The translations under genes were made by a program, and so were the position numbers. A DNA stretch of 64,000 bases from Xanthomonas cissicola (GTDB lineage: Bacteria > Pseudomonadota > Gammaproteobacteria > Xanthomonadales > Xanthomonadaceae), in NCBI RefSeq assembly GCF_008801575.1, contig NZ_VZPL01000006.1, positions 62,001-126,000 on the forward strand, read 5' to 3'. Shown piece after piece: positions 52,742 to 63,615 of this stretch (its first letter is position 1; each line of letters starts with the position of its first letter). The notes under the pieces were generated by a model that worked only from the letters and a program-made list of their open reading frames with translations, had not been told where the DNA came from and ran no database searches.

Positions 52742-53608
52742 TTACAGGTCTTGCTCGTATCTGACGTACGGAACCGTACCGTCGCTGTTGCTCTCGTTGC
52801 TTGGCGCGAACGGGTTCTTACCGCGGGAAATGACGTTCTCGGCGCCAACGGTGAGCTGGCCGCTCCAGGGAGTGCGCCAGGTCAGGCCCAGGCCCAGGCC
52901 TTCCCATTTTTCGGGCTGGCCGGGGACGTCGACAACGCGGCCGATGACGTTGGCGCTGAAAGCGCCATAGCCGCCGCCAACGCTCAAGGTCTTGCTGTCC
53001 CACTGATCGGCAATGGCCGGGGACACGTCGGCCAGCGGCACCAGGCGTGCGCGCGCATACGTGCCGCCGATCGAAACAAAGCCTTCGCGACCGATGTTCT
53101 TCTGCCCAAAAACGGTGAGGTCGTTTTGCTCGACACGCGTCAACGGGGCCTTGCCGGCACCGATCAGCCAGGCGGGCAGGGTGTCGCGGCCGGTGCCGGC
53201 GGTGACGCCAACCCGGCCACCGCCGCGATTGAAGCCCAGCGTGCCGGACACGCGGCGCGAGGCAGCCGCGCTGTCTTCTTCGTCATCGCCGATGCCTGCA
53301 AGCAGGCAATGGCTGGCAAGACCGCTGATATTGGTGCCGCGGCTGCTGTTGCAGAGCAGGCCAAGCGAGTCGCCGGAGCTCAGGCCGAACGCGGCATCGA
53401 GCGAGTTGCGACCGAAATGCCAGCGCGCACCGGCTTTCTGCTCGCCGGTCGGCTCCAGGTACAAAAAGGCCTCCACCTTGCCGCTGCCCTTGTTCCACAC
53501 CGGCAGGATGGTGCTTTCGCGCAACTGCTGCGCCGACTGCGCGTGCACGCCTGTGGCCGCCGCAAGGGCAACCATCAAAGCTAGCGGGAGGCGCAGTAGA
53601 TATCGCAT
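52742..53608 (-). CDS. Unrecognised secreted, probably outer-membrane beta-barrel protein
   Basis: I do not recognise the family. The 288-residue product has a clear Sec signal (LLRLPLALMVALAAATGVHAQ). The mature part alternates short beta-prone, glycine-rich strands (VSGTLGFNRGGGRVGVTAG, KTLSVGGGYGAFSANVIG, LGLGLTWRTPWSGQLTVGAENV), as in small outer-membrane barrels. Two cysteines (LLCNSSRG and SHCLLAG) could form a disulfide. It lies downstream of a good promoter and upstream of its own terminator, so it is a single-gene unit next to a TonB receptor. Confidence 0.75.
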   Translation of the reverse strand: MRYLLRLPLALMVALAAATGVHAQSAQQLRESTILPVWNKGSGKVEAFLYLEPTGEQKAGARWHFGRNSLDAAFGLSSGDSLGLLCNSSRGTNISGLASHCLLAGIGDDEEDSAAASRRVSGTLGFNRGGGRVGVTAGTGRDTLPAWLIGAGKAPLTRVEQNDLTVFGQKNIGREGFVSIGGTYARARLVPLADVSPAIADQWDSKTLSVGGGYGAFSANVIGRVVDVPGQPEKWEGLGLGLTWRTPWSGQLTVGAENVISRGKNPFAPSNESNSDGTVPYVRYEQDL

Positions 53609-53660
53609 ACCAAGGTCAGACCCAGGGGCAGTTGTTAAGTTCCCGAGAGCGGGCAGGTAG

Positions 53661-53689
53661 GATGCTAGGGTGTTTATGATTATTTAACA
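53661..53689 (-). promoter_or_regulatory. Sigma-70-type promoter of the outer-membrane-type gene
   Basis: On the minus strand TTGTTA (53689-53684) and TAGCAT (53666-53661) are 17 bp apart in an A/T-rich patch, about 50 bp before the ATG. Confidence 0.5.
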
Positions 53690-53728
53690 AGTGGTCGCGT
53701 CCCCCCAAGAACGCAACCGTCATCCTAT

Positions 53729-54619
53729 CTATTGCAACCTTTCTGGCGCTTCCTGCGAGGGCTGCGCCGCGTTGAAAAGTACGTCCAGCGCGGTCAACGG
53801 AAAGTGATACTCACGGCCGCAGAATTCGCAACGCACCTCGACTTCGCCCGTTGCCTCGGCGGCCGCGCGCGCCTCTTCCTCGCCTAGCGATTGCAGCATC
53901 GAGGCGACCCGCTCGCGCGAACAGGAGCAGCCGAAGCTGAGCGGTTTGCTGCCGAGCAACTGCGGCTCTTCCTCGTGGAACAGACGGTGCAGCAGGTCCT
54001 GGCCGGCGACCGAGAGCAGCTCCGGTGCGCCCAGGGTGTCGAACAGGGCGCCAATCCGGGTCCAGCCATCGGTGTCGCCTTCGTCGCCGGGGAGCTTCTG
54101 CAACAGCAGGCCGGCGGCCTGATCCGGGCCAGCGGCCAGCAGCAAGCGCGTCGGCAACTGTTCGGACTGCTGGAAATAGGTTTCGAACGCTTCGGCCAGG
54201 TCCGGTGCCTGCATGCCGACCAGACTCTGGTAGCGCTGCGGCTCGCGCGGGTCCAGGCCGGGGTTCTCGATGGTGATCGCCAGCAGCGCGGCCTCGCCCA
54301 GTTCGCGCAGGTCGGTCGGCGCATCCGCGCCCTCGGCCAACTGCACGATGCCGCGCAAGGTGCCGGCCGCGGTGCATTCGGCAAACAGGGTGCGCAGGAT
54401 GTCGTTGCCGCGCAGTTGCACCGACAGGCGCCCGTCGACCTTGGTGTGGCCGGTGAACAGTGCAGCGGCCACCGCGGCTTCGCCGAGCAGTTGGCGCGCG
54501 GCGGGCGGATACTCGGCGGCCCCCTGGATGTCGTGCCAGGCCTTGGTCAGGCGCACATGGACGCCGCGCACGCCAGCGGCGGGCAGCAGGAAACGGGAAA
54601 GCTGATCGTGATCGGTCAT
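53729..54619 (-). CDS. hslO: Hsp33 redox-regulated chaperone
   Basis: The oxidative-stress holdase Hsp33, 296 residues. The C-terminal zinc switch is complete: Cys231-x-Cys233 and, 30 residues on, Cys264-x-x-Cys267. These bind Zn when reduced and form disulfides when oxidised, unfolding the linker to activate the chaperone. The N-terminal domain shows GEAAVAAALFTGHTKVDGRLSVQLRG. It is divergent from mtgA with 74 bp between them. Confidence 0.96.
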   Translation of the reverse strand: MTDHDQLSRFLLPAAGVRGVHVRLTKAWHDIQGAAEYPPAARQLLGEAAVAAALFTGHTKVDGRLSVQLRGNDILRTLFAECTAAGTLRGIVQLAEGADAPTDLRELGEAALLAITIENPGLDPREPQRYQSLVGMQAPDLAEAFETYFQQSEQLPTRLLLAAGPDQAAGLLLQKLPGDEGDTDGWTRIGALFDTLGAPELLSVAGQDLLHRLFHEEEPQLLGSKPLSFGCSCSRERVASMLQSLGEEEARAAAEATGEVEVRCEFCGREYHFPLTALDVLFNAAQPSQEAPERLQ

Positions 54620-54693
54620 GGAAACATCGGGCGTAAGGGACGCTGGTTGCCGGATAATGCGGCGGGCATCGGGATTGAAGGTCGTAGCGAACA

Positions 54694-55434
54694 ATGGGGA
54701 CGGATGCATGGGATGGCAAGCAGGCGGCGCCACCGCGGCGCGCGCGGCGCTGGTTGCGCTGGCTGATGGCGGCACCGCTGCTATTTGCAGCGGCGAGCGT
54801 GCTGCAGGTGCTGATCTTGCGGGTGGTCGATCCGCCGATCAGCAGCATGATGGCGGGGCGTTACCTGGAAGCCTGGGGCGAGGGCGACTGGAGCTTTTCG
54901 CTGCATCGGCAGTGGCGTGATTACGACAAGATCGCCGCAAGCCTGCCGATTTCGGTGGTGGCCGCGGAGGATCAGCAGTTTCCGATGCACCATGGTTTCG
55001 ATCTACAGGCGATCGAGAAGGCGCGCGATCACAATGCCCGCGGTGGACGCGTGCGCGGCGCCAGCACCATCAGCCAGCAGGTCGCCAAGAATGTGTTCCT
55101 TTGGCAGGAGCGCAGCTGGGTGCGCAAGGGCCTGGAAGCCTGGTACACGGTGTTGATCGAGCTGTTCTGGCCGAAGCAACGCATCCTGGAGATGTATCTC
55201 AACGTGGCCGAATTCGGCGACGGGGTGTATGGCGCGCAAGCGGCTGCGCAGCAGTTCTGGAGCAAGGATGCGGCAGGCTTGTCGCCGAGCGAATCGGCAC
55301 GCCTGGCGGCGGTGTTGCCATCGCCACGGCGCTATGACGCGCGTCGTCCGGGCGCATTCGTGCAGCGACGTGCGGGGTGGATCCAGCGACAGGCGCGCCA
55401 GTTGGGCGGCCCTGCCTATCTGCAGGCGCCCTGA
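54694..55434 (+). CDS. mtgA: Monofunctional peptidoglycan glycosyltransferase MtgA
   Basis: A GT51 transglycosylase of 246 residues that polymerises lipid II into glycan strands, anchored by one N-terminal helix ([21 protein letters not shown]). The catalytic motif [14 protein letters not shown] holds Glu92; [21 protein letters not shown] and [10 protein letters not shown] are the other signature blocks. It has no transpeptidase domain. The GT2 gene follows after 2 bp. Confidence 0.95.
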   Translation: MGTDAWDGKQAAPPRRARRWLRWLMAAPLLFAAASVLQVLILRVVDPPISSMMAGRYLEAWGEGDWSFSLHRQWRDYDKIAASLPISVVAAEDQQFPMHHGFDLQAIEKARDHNARGGRVRGASTISQQVAKNVFLWQERSWVRKGLEAWYTVLIELFWPKQRILEMYLNVAEFGDGVYGAQAAAQQFWSKDAAGLSPSESARLAAVLPSPRRYDARRPGAFVQRRAGWIQRQARQLGGPAYLQAP

Positions 55435-55436
55435 CG

Positions 55437-56483
55437 GTGAGCGCCATCGCCACTGCCCAGTTGCCGGTTGCGTCCGAACGCCTGACGGTGCTCATCGCGG
55501 CCTTCAATGAAGAAACCAGCATTCCCCTGCTGCATCCGCGCCTGTGCGCGGTGTTGGCGCAGCTGCCTGCACTGCAGACGCACGTGCTGTATGTCGACGA
55601 CGGCAGCACCGATGGCACCTGGGAGGTGTTGCATGCGCTGACCGAGGCGGATGCGCAGGTGAGTGCGGTGCGGCTGTCGCGTAATTTCGGCAAGGAAGTG
55701 GCGATTTCTGCCGGACTGGACCATGTGCTGCCGGGGGCTGTGGTGTTGCTCGATGCCGATGGCCAGGATCCACCGGAACTGATCCCGGAATTCGTTGCGT
55801 TGTGGCGTGGCGGCTACGACAACATCTTCGGTACGCGGGTCATTCGCGAGGGCGAGAGTTGGCTCAAACGTGGCGCTGCGCATGCGTTTTATCGTGTGAT
55901 AAGGCGCTTGTCGCGCACCCCGATTCCTGCCGATACCGGTGATTTCCGCTTGCTGTCGCCACGTGTCGTGCAAGCCTTGCAGCAGCTGCGCGAACGCCAC
56001 CGTTTCATGAAGGGGCTCTTCGGTTGGGTCGGGTTTCGCCAGGTGGCGCTGCCGTATCGGCGTGAGCCGCGTCTGTCCGGACACAGCAAGTTCACGGTCT
56101 GGCGGCTGTGGAATTTCGCACTCGATGGCATTACCAGTTTTTCCACCGTGCCGCTGCGCGCGGCCACGTATCTGGGCCTGCTTACCGCGCTGCTGGCATT
56201 CCTGTTCGGTGCCTGGGTCGTCATCAAGGCTGCGCTGGTGGGCGACCCCGTGGCCGGTTGGCCGACGCTGATGTCGGTGATCCTGTTTCTGGGGGGCGTT
56301 CAGCTGATTGCTCTGGGCCTGATTGGCGAATACCTGGGCCGCTTGTACGACGAGGCCAAGCAGCGCCCGTTGTATCTGGTCGATACCCACCGCGGCGCGG
56401 TAGGAGTAGGCTGCGATCACCAGAGCAAGCGCGGAGCGGGCCATGCAGACCGTACGACAGCTGTTGGGGACCAAGCAGGTTGA
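55437..56483 (+). CDS. GT2 polyprenyl-phosphate glycosyltransferase (GtrB/ArnC-like)
   Basis: A membrane-bound family-2 glycosyltransferase of 348 residues. I start at the GTG at 55437, two bases after the mtgA stop. The catalytic domain has LIAAFNEETSIP, YVDDGSTDGTWE and LLDADGQDPPELIP, plus DTGDFRLLS, as in enzymes that load a sugar onto undecaprenyl or dolichyl phosphate. Two C-terminal helices (YLGLLTALLAFLFGAWVVI, LMSVILFLGGVQLIALGLIGEYLG) anchor it. The last 40 bp overlap the CBS gene in another frame, so the C-terminal tail (from about VDTHRG) may be poorly conserved. The sugar is unknown. Confidence 0.9.
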   Translation: MSAIATAQLPVASERLTVLIAAFNEETSIPLLHPRLCAVLAQLPALQTHVLYVDDGSTDGTWEVLHALTEADAQVSAVRLSRNFGKEVAISAGLDHVLPGAVVLLDADGQDPPELIPEFVALWRGGYDNIFGTRVIREGESWLKRGAAHAFYRVIRRLSRTPIPADTGDFRLLSPRVVQALQQLRERHRFMKGLFGWVGFRQVALPYRREPRLSGHSKFTVWRLWNFALDGITSFSTVPLRAATYLGLLTALLAFLFGAWVVIKAALVGDPVAGWPTLMSVILFLGGVQLIALGLIGEYLGRLYDEAKQRPLYLVDTHRGAVGVGCDHQSKRGAGHADRTTAVGDQAG

Positions 56484-56871
56484 GGTATTTGCCGTTGCCG
56501 CCGATGCCGCGGTGATCGAGGCGATTCGCCTGATGGCCGAGAAGGCCATCGGCGCGGTCCTGGTGATGGAAGGGCCGCGCTTGGTCGGCATCGTCTCCGA
56601 GCGCGATTACGCGCGCAAGGTGGTACTGCGCGATCGCTCGTCTTCTACGACCAGCGTCGCGCAGATCATGAGCGCCGAGGTGGTGACAGTGTCGCCGTCG
56701 GACACGGTGGAGCGCTGCATGCAACTGATGACCGACGGACGCTTTCGCCATCTGCCGGTGGTCGAGAACGGCCGCGTGCAAGGCGTGATTTCGATTGGCG
56801 ACCTGGTCAAGGCGGTGATCGAAGCGCAGCGACAGGATATCGACCAGCTGCAGCGTTACATCGCCAGCTGA
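56443..56871 (+). CDS. CBS-domain pair protein
   Basis: A 142-residue cytoplasmic protein made of two CBS domains (about 8-65 and 75-132), with IGAVLVMEGPRLVGIVSERDYARKV and RFRHLPVVENGRVQGVISIGDLVKA. Such stand-alone pairs bind adenosine nucleotides or SAM and regulate partner proteins; the partner is unknown. GGAG precedes the ATG. It overlaps the glycosyltransferase end by 41 bp. Confidence 0.92.
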   Translation: MQTVRQLLGTKQVEVFAVAADAAVIEAIRLMAEKAIGAVLVMEGPRLVGIVSERDYARKVVLRDRSSSTTSVAQIMSAEVVTVSPSDTVERCMQLMTDGRFRHLPVVENGRVQGVISIGDLVKAVIEAQRQDIDQLQRYIAS

Positions 56872-56883
56872 CGCTGCGCTGCA

Positions 56884-58869
56884 TTACTGCGCGTATTTGC
56901 CGCCGCAATCGCTGTCTTTGCCCGGGCCCGGTTCGAAGGTTGCCAGCAGGGCAGCCGGTGGTGCGATGCTGCCGAGTGCGACCGCGATCGCGCCGCGCAC
57001 GCCTAGCGCCTTGAAGTCGGGGCGGAAGCTTGGGTCCTTGAAAGTGCCGCCGATCCGCAACGGCGAGCGCAGGCTGAGGATGCTTCGATCTTTCGGGCGC
57101 GGGCGCAGCAGCAGATCGAGTGTTTCGTTCTTGAGGCTGATGTTGCCTTCGCCGACGATGATCGTGTCGGTGCTATCGAAAGCCAGTGCCCGCGACTGCA
57201 TCAGCCCGTCCTGTACGCCGAAGTCGCCGAAGATGCAGCGCACGGGAATCTGGCGGTCCTTGGTGAGCAGGTATTTCAGCGATTCGGCGATGTCCAGGCC
57301 GGCCAGCTCCATGATCAGGTTGCCGACATGGCCGCGGCCCATGCCGACGCCGATGCTGCCATCGGCGCTGCCGAGCATCGCGGCGATGGAGTTGCCGCGG
57401 CCACGCAGATCCAGCTCGCCGCCGATCGCCCCCGAGGCCTGCTTGGCGAGCGTGGCATCGGGAAACAGCTGATCCAGACGAATGCCGCGAATGCTGGCCT
57501 TCAGTTGGGTGGTGATGACTGCTTTGCGCGCGTCCATGCCGATGGTGGAGCGAATATCGCCGCCGGCGACGCCGAAGTTCAATGGATCCAGCCGCAGCAG
57601 GCCGTCCTTCAACGTCAACGAGGCATCCATGTCGTCCAGTGGCCAGGACGGTGCGTTGATGCGCTGTGCGCGCCAACGCACCTGCGCGTCCATCGCGCGC
57701 AATTTGGACAGGTCGTACGGCGTTGTCGGCAGAACGCGCGCGCTGGTGGCAAGCTGCGCGGCCTGCTTTTTCTGCTCGGCGTTTGCCGATTCGTTGGTTC
57801 CGGTCTTGGGCGGCGCGCCAACGAAACCGGCCAGGTCGTCGAAATCCAGTCGTTTGGAAGCCAGGTCTGCGCGCAGGAACGGGCGCTTGTTGCGCAGGTC
57901 GATTTCTGCAGTGCCGGAAAGATCACTGTCGCCGGCAGTGCCGGTGAACTTTTCATAGCGCCAGACATCGCCATCGCGGCGCAAGCGGCCGTCCAGCTTG
58001 TAAGGAGGCGTAGATGGCATCGCAACGCCGATCAGCGGATAGAGGTCTTCCATATCCTGGCCGCTGAGCGCCATCTGCAGGTCGAACACCCGGAACTGGA
58101 ATGGATTGGTCAACGTGCCGCGCACATGCGTCCGCGTGGCGCCCGCGCTGCCGCGCAGATCGATGCGGAAAGGATGTTCGCTTTGGCTCAATTCCAGCGG
58201 CGAGGCGGTATTGCCCTTGAGCGAGAATGGGTAGCCTTTCCAGCGGCCCTCACCGTCGATGCCGATCGGTGCGGCGCGCTGGTCGCTGCTGGGCGGTGCC
58301 AGGCTGTTGATGGCCACATCCACATCCGAGCGGGTGGCATCGTCGATATATTGCAGCCGCCCGTTGGTAACCAACAGGCGGCCCAGGCGCGGCATGCTCC
58401 CGTCGCCATCGCTCTTGTCGAAGACCCAGTTACCGGGATGGCTGTCGTTGCCGGCTTCCAGCAACAGCGTGGGGTGCTCCAGCCGGATCTCCGGCAACCG
58501 CAGCTTGCCGCGCAGCAGTGGCCAGAATTCGACATCGATCTCTGCCGCATTCAGTTCTGCCATTGCGCCGCGCTTGGACCACGATGCATTGCCCAGGCTC
58601 AATCGCTCGCCACGCACCGTGGTGATACGGCCCAGATCGACATCCAGATGACCGAGATGAAATTCGCGCCCGGTCTTCGCACTGACTGCGCGTTCGACCG
58701 GCCCGCGTAACCAGTTCCAGTCGAACAGCAGGACGAAGATCGCCACGAGCGCAGCAACGATGCCGAGTCCGATCCACCAGCGGCGACGGCGCGATACGCG
58801 GGCGGGCGAAGCAGCGGGAGAGGAGGGCACGTTATTCACGTGCGCAATGGTTGGCGATGGCTCGTGCAC
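56884..58869 (-). CDS. AsmA-family protein
   Basis: A 661-residue envelope protein of the AsmA/YhdP-like family. After a cytoplasmic basic stretch (RVSRRRRWW) comes one inner-membrane helix (WIGLGIVAALVAIFVLLF), then a periplasmic repetitive beta-groove region. LDVDLGRITTVRGERLSLGN and the AsmA C-terminal region (LDIAESLKYLLTKD, then LDLLLRPRPKDRSILSLRSP) are diagnostic. Members are thought to form lipid-transfer bridges between the membranes. The start is a GTG at 58869 without a clear ribosome-binding site, so a start up to ten codons later is possible. It converges with the CBS gene, 12 bp apart. Confidence 0.88.
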   Translation of the reverse strand: MHEPSPTIAHVNNVPSSPAASPARVSRRRRWWIGLGIVAALVAIFVLLFDWNWLRGPVERAVSAKTGREFHLGHLDVDLGRITTVRGERLSLGNASWSKRGAMAELNAAEIDVEFWPLLRGKLRLPEIRLEHPTLLLEAGNDSHPGNWVFDKSDGDGSMPRLGRLLVTNGRLQYIDDATRSDVDVAINSLAPPSSDQRAAPIGIDGEGRWKGYPFSLKGNTASPLELSQSEHPFRIDLRGSAGATRTHVRGTLTNPFQFRVFDLQMALSGQDMEDLYPLIGVAMPSTPPYKLDGRLRRDGDVWRYEKFTGTAGDSDLSGTAEIDLRNKRPFLRADLASKRLDFDDLAGFVGAPPKTGTNESANAEQKKQAAQLATSARVLPTTPYDLSKLRAMDAQVRWRAQRINAPSWPLDDMDASLTLKDGLLRLDPLNFGVAGGDIRSTIGMDARKAVITTQLKASIRGIRLDQLFPDATLAKQASGAIGGELDLRGRGNSIAAMLGSADGSIGVGMGRGHVGNLIMELAGLDIAESLKYLLTKDRQIPVRCIFGDFGVQDGLMQSRALAFDSTDTIIVGEGNISLKNETLDLLLRPRPKDRSILSLRSPLRIGGTFKDPSFRPDFKALGVRGAIAVALGSIAPPAALLATFEPGPGKDSDCGGKYAQ

Positions 58870-58897
58870 GGCGCGCGAACGCGGTGTTGGTCACAGA

Positions 58898-59542
58898 TCA
58901 CATCACCTGCGCAATCACCGCAACGAAGTGGCAGGCGCTACCGGCGAGCACGAACAGATGCCAGATGGCGTGGAAGTAACGCTGGGTGTCGCGTTGGTAG
59001 AAATACGTGCCCAAGGTGTAGAAGAGCCCGCCAGCCAGCAGCCAGCACAGCGACCAGGTGTCGACAGAGCGCAGCAGCGGCTCGATGGCCACGATGATCA
59101 GCCAGCCCATCGCCAGATACAGCACCGTCGAGAGCAATCGAAAGCGACCGGTAAAAAACAGTTTGAAGATCACCCCGGCGGCGGCGATCGTCCAGATGGC
59201 GGCGAACAATCCCCAGCCCCACGGGCCGCGTAGATTGATCAACGTAAACGGTGTGTAGGTGCCGGCGATCAGCAGATAGATCGCGCAATGATCGAGCACC
59301 TGCAGGCGCGCCTTGGCGCCCGGATGCGGAATGGCATGGAACAGCGTGGAGGCGACGTAGAGCAATACCAGCGTGGCACTGAACACGATGGCGGTGGCCA
59401 GTTGCCAGCCATCGCCATAGATGGCGGCCAGCGTGATCAGCACCGAACCACCGGCCAGTGCGGCAATCGCCCCCAGGCCGTGCGTGACGGCGCTGGCGAT
59501 TTCGTCGCGCAAGTCGGTCGAGGGGGAGGCGTCTGCGTTCAT
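58898..59542 (-). CDS. Hemolysin III / TrhA (YqfA) family membrane protein
   Basis: A seven-helix membrane protein of 214 residues in the PAQR-related hemolysin III family. ASAVTHGLGAIAALAGG, STLFHAIPH, DHCAIYLLIAGTYTPF and HAIWHLFVLAGSACHF carry the conserved His and Asp residues that bind metal in this fold. The physiological role in bacteria is tied to membrane energetics or lipid homeostasis. I start at the ATG at 59542; a TTG six codons earlier is possible. It ends 28 bp before the AsmA start. Confidence 0.92.
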   Translation of the reverse strand: MNADASPSTDLRDEIASAVTHGLGAIAALAGGSVLITLAAIYGDGWQLATAIVFSATLVLLYVASTLFHAIPHPGAKARLQVLDHCAIYLLIAGTYTPFTLINLRGPWGWGLFAAIWTIAAAGVIFKLFFTGRFRLLSTVLYLAMGWLIIVAIEPLLRSVDTWSLCWLLAGGLFYTLGTYFYQRDTQRYFHAIWHLFVLAGSACHFVAVIAQVM

Positions 59543-59617
59543 GCCAAAAAGGTACCGCAATTGCGAGCAATTCGCATCGCCAGCGGTCCCGCACGCTTGC
59601 TGCAGGTCACGCGCAGG

Positions 59618-61222
<1,605 letters not shown>

Positions 61223-61359
61223 GGGCGGGGCGCGCCCGGTCGGACGCCTGCGGAAACTGAGGAAGCCGACGATTATAGCGGCTTCGCTGCGGCACGCTTT
61301 TGTGGAAGGCGCGGGCGCCGTGCGATTCGGGCGGCGCACGTCTGTCGGCCCGGCGACGG

Positions 61360-62346
61360 TCAAGGCGCCGGCGAGGGAAAATGCAGTTCGCCCTGCGGGC
61401 CGAGCATGCGGAACGGCAGCGAGAGCAACTGCATGCCTGCATTGCGCTGGATCGCGAAATGCAGGTGCGGCGCGGTGCTGAAGCCGGTATTGCCTGAGGC
61501 GCCAAGCCGCTCGCCGGTGCGCACCGCCTGGCCCGGTCGCACGGCCACGCCATTGGGCGCCAAGTGGGCGTACAGGGCCATGCTGCCGTCGGCATGCAGG
61601 ACGCGCACCAGGTTGCCGCCGCCAGCGGTGGGGTCGTTCGGGGTGCTGTCGAGGACATCGCGCTGCACTTGCATGACCACGCCCTCGCGCGCTGCCAGCA
61701 CCGGCGTGCCCTGCGGCATGGCGAAGTCCACCGCATACCAGTTGGGCGGATCGGCATGGCTGAACTGCCCCCCAAAGCCCTGCGCCACCTGCACCGGCAC
61801 GTTGTGGAATGGCAATTGATAACGCACCGGCTGCGGGGCGGCCCCCGGATTGCCCGGCACCACCTCGAGCGTCAGCCCGAAACCGCCCAGGGTGCGCTGG
61901 TTGCTGGCCGGATACAGCCGGCTCACAAGGCGGCGCTCATGTGCGGCCAACTCAAGCGTCAGCGGTAACTGCGGCACGGCGCGGTAATCCTCGCTGGACA
62001 GAGCGCTCAGGCGCAGTTGCGCAGGCCCGGCCAGCGGATTGGTGACCCAGGCCAGGTACACCGGTGCCTGCCACTCCAGTTGCAGCGAGGCGCCACTGCC
62101 TGAAGATGCCATCGTGGACGGTGCGCCCGGTGTCTGGGACGAAGGCGTTGCGGCGGCAGGCCACTGCCAACGCTGCTGCGCGTGTACCGCAGGGACCCAG
62201 GCCGGCAGCAAAACGCATGCCGCAATCAGGGCGGGCAGGGCGGTGCGAGACACTTGGTAGGGCACGCCATCGACTCGAGCAAGGGGGCGCAAGTATGCGG
62301 CCCCGCGTCGACCGTAGTGGTATCGGATGAAAATATATCTTTCCAT
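61360..62346 (-). CDS. M23-family metallopeptidase
   Basis: A secreted zinc endopeptidase of the LytM/M23 family. The catalytic domain is C-terminal: [22 protein letters not shown] supplies the His and Asp ligands, and APHLHFAIQ is the HxH motif, with [10 protein letters not shown] between. A Sec-like segment ([22 protein letters not shown]) and an N-terminal beta-rich domain precede it. It probably cuts peptidoglycan cross-links or regulates amidases. The start is uncertain: the ATG at 62346 gives 329 codons, while GTG at 62265 or 62253 would put the signal peptide nearer the end. The promoter region overlaps that of the divergent metX. Confidence 0.85.
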   Translation of the reverse strand: MERYIFIRYHYGRRGAAYLRPLARVDGVPYQVSRTALPALIAACVLLPAWVPAVHAQQRWQWPAAATPSSQTPGAPSTMASSGSGASLQLEWQAPVYLAWVTNPLAGPAQLRLSALSSEDYRAVPQLPLTLELAAHERRLVSRLYPASNQRTLGGFGLTLEVVPGNPGAAPQPVRYQLPFHNVPVQVAQGFGGQFSHADPPNWYAVDFAMPQGTPVLAAREGVVMQVQRDVLDSTPNDPTAGGGNLVRVLHADGSMALYAHLAPNGVAVRPGQAVRTGERLGASGNTGFSTAPHLHFAIQRNAGMQLLSLPFRMLGPQGELHFPSPAP

Positions 62347-62359
62347 CCGCATGAAGAGA

Positions 62360-62388
62360 TTGACATCGCGAAAATCCGGTGGCATCTT
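62360..62388 (+). promoter_or_regulatory. Promoter of the metX-metB operon
   Basis: TTGACA (62360-62365) is followed by a 17-bp spacer and CATCTT (62383-62388). A start point about seven bases on, near 62395, is exactly where the riboswitch P1 helix begins. Confidence 0.65.
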
Positions 62389-62394
62389 AGCCTC

Positions 62395-62511
62395 ACCATC
62401 GAGACCGGCGGAGGGACAGGCCCTTTGATGCCGGGGCAGCCAGCGGAGCGCGCAAGCGTCCGCGTTTGGTGCCAAATCCTGCGGGGACCTGCGCGTTCGC
62501 CGAAAGATGGT
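62395..62511 (+). ncRNA. SAM-I (S-box) riboswitch upstream of metX
   Basis: A complete S-box aptamer. P1 is ACCATC (62395-62400) paired with GATGGT (62506-62511). The conserved GAGACCGGCGGAGGGAC, GGCCC and GATGCCGGGGCAGCC segments follow the class consensus through P2 and the kink-turn region. P3 is GCGGA...TCCGC, and GGTGCCAAATCC before P4 is near-invariant in S-boxes. About 72 nt separate it from the metX start. A 6-bp hairpin (CGAGCT/AGCTCG near 62540-62557) but no T-run lies there, so control is probably at translation initiation rather than by termination. When SAM is abundant, methionine synthesis would be reduced. Confidence 0.9.
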
Positions 62512-62583
62512 TCGAATCGTGCCTTGCGCACGTCGAACGCGAGCTCCGCGAAGCTCGATGGCCGATCCACCCTGGATATCGCC

Positions 62584-63615
62584 ATGAGCCTCGTGAATAC
62601 AGCATCGCCTTCTACCAACGATTTCGTTGACACCCCCGCCAGCAGCGACGACGGCATCACCGCCGTGCGCGGCGAACTTGTCATCGCCCTGCCGATGCGC
62701 CATGCCGGCATGCGCGAGCTGCGGCTGCGCTATGAACTGATCGGCGCCGCCAATGCGCCGGTGGTGTTCGTGGCCGGCGGGATTTCCGCACACCGCCATC
62801 TGGCGGCCAGCAACCTGTTCCCCGAGAAGGGCTGGGTGGATGGGCTGGTGGGCAGTGGCCGCGCGCTGGATCCGGCATCGCGCCGCCTGCTGGCATTCGA
62901 TTTTCTCGGTGCCGACGGCATCCTGGACGCGCCGATCGATACCGCCGATCAGGCCGATGCGATTGCCGCCTTGCTGGATGCGCTGGGCATCGGGCGCTTG
63001 CACGGTTTTGTCGGCTATTCCTACGGTGCGTTGGTGAGCTTGCAATTCGCAATTCGCCACGCGGCCCGTGTCGGCACCCTGGTCGCGGTGAGCGGCGCAC
63101 ACCGCGCGCACCCGTACGCCGCGGCCTGGCGTGCCCTGCAACGTCGCGCGGTGGCGCTGGGCCAGCTGCAGTGCGCGGAGCAGCATGGCCTGGCGCTGGC
63201 GCGTCAGTTCGCCATGCTCAGCTACCGCACGCCGGAAGAATTCAGCGAGCGCTTCGATGCGCCCCCGGAAGTGATCAATGGCCGGGTGCGTGTGGCCGCT
63301 GAAGACTACCTGGACGCCGCTGGCGCGCAGTACGTGGCGCGCACGCCGGTGAACGCATATCTGCGCCTGTCCGAATCCATCGACCTGCATCGCATCGACC
63401 CCGCGCAAGTGCGCGTGCCTACCGTCGTGGTGGCGGTGGAGGGCGACCGCCTGGTGCCGCTGGCCGACATGGTCAGCCTGGTCGAAGGCCTTGGCCCGCG
63501 CGGCAGCCTGCGCGTGTTGCGCTCGCCGTACGGGCACGACGCCTTCCTGAAAGAAATCGATCGCATCGACGCAATCCTCACTACCGCCCTTCGCAGCACC
63601 GGAGAAACCCCATGA
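62584..63615 (+). CDS. metX: Homoserine O-acyltransferase MetX
   Basis: An alpha/beta-hydrolase-fold homoserine O-acyltransferase of 343 residues, first step of methionine synthesis from homoserine. The triad is Ser146 in VGYSYGALVSLQF, Asp288 in VEGDRLVP and His318 in SPYGHDAF. It is somewhat shorter than classical MetX, with a divergent N-terminal part. MetX proteins of xanthomonads are thought to use succinyl-CoA rather than acetyl-CoA, but that cannot be read directly here. Its stop overlaps the metB start as ATGA. Confidence 0.9.
   Translation: MSLVNTASPSTNDFVDTPASSDDGITAVRGELVIALPMRHAGMRELRLRYELIGAANAPVVFVAGGISAHRHLAASNLFPEKGWVDGLVGSGRALDPASRRLLAFDFLGADGILDAPIDTADQADAIAALLDALGIGRLHGFVGYSYGALVSLQFAIRHAARVGTLVAVSGAHRAHPYAAAWRALQRRAVALGQLQCAEQHGLALARQFAMLSYRTPEEFSERFDAPPEVINGRVRVAAEDYLDAAGAQYVARTPVNAYLRLSESIDLHRIDPAQVRVPTVVVAVEGDRLVPLADMVSLVEGLGPRGSLRVLRSPYGHDAFLKEIDRIDAILTTALRSTGETP

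Noticed and set aside
62501-62530. HrpX-type PIP box (TTCGC...TTCGA) near metX
   Set aside because: The spacing is about 10 bp, not the 15 bp needed, and it lies inside and just after the riboswitch.
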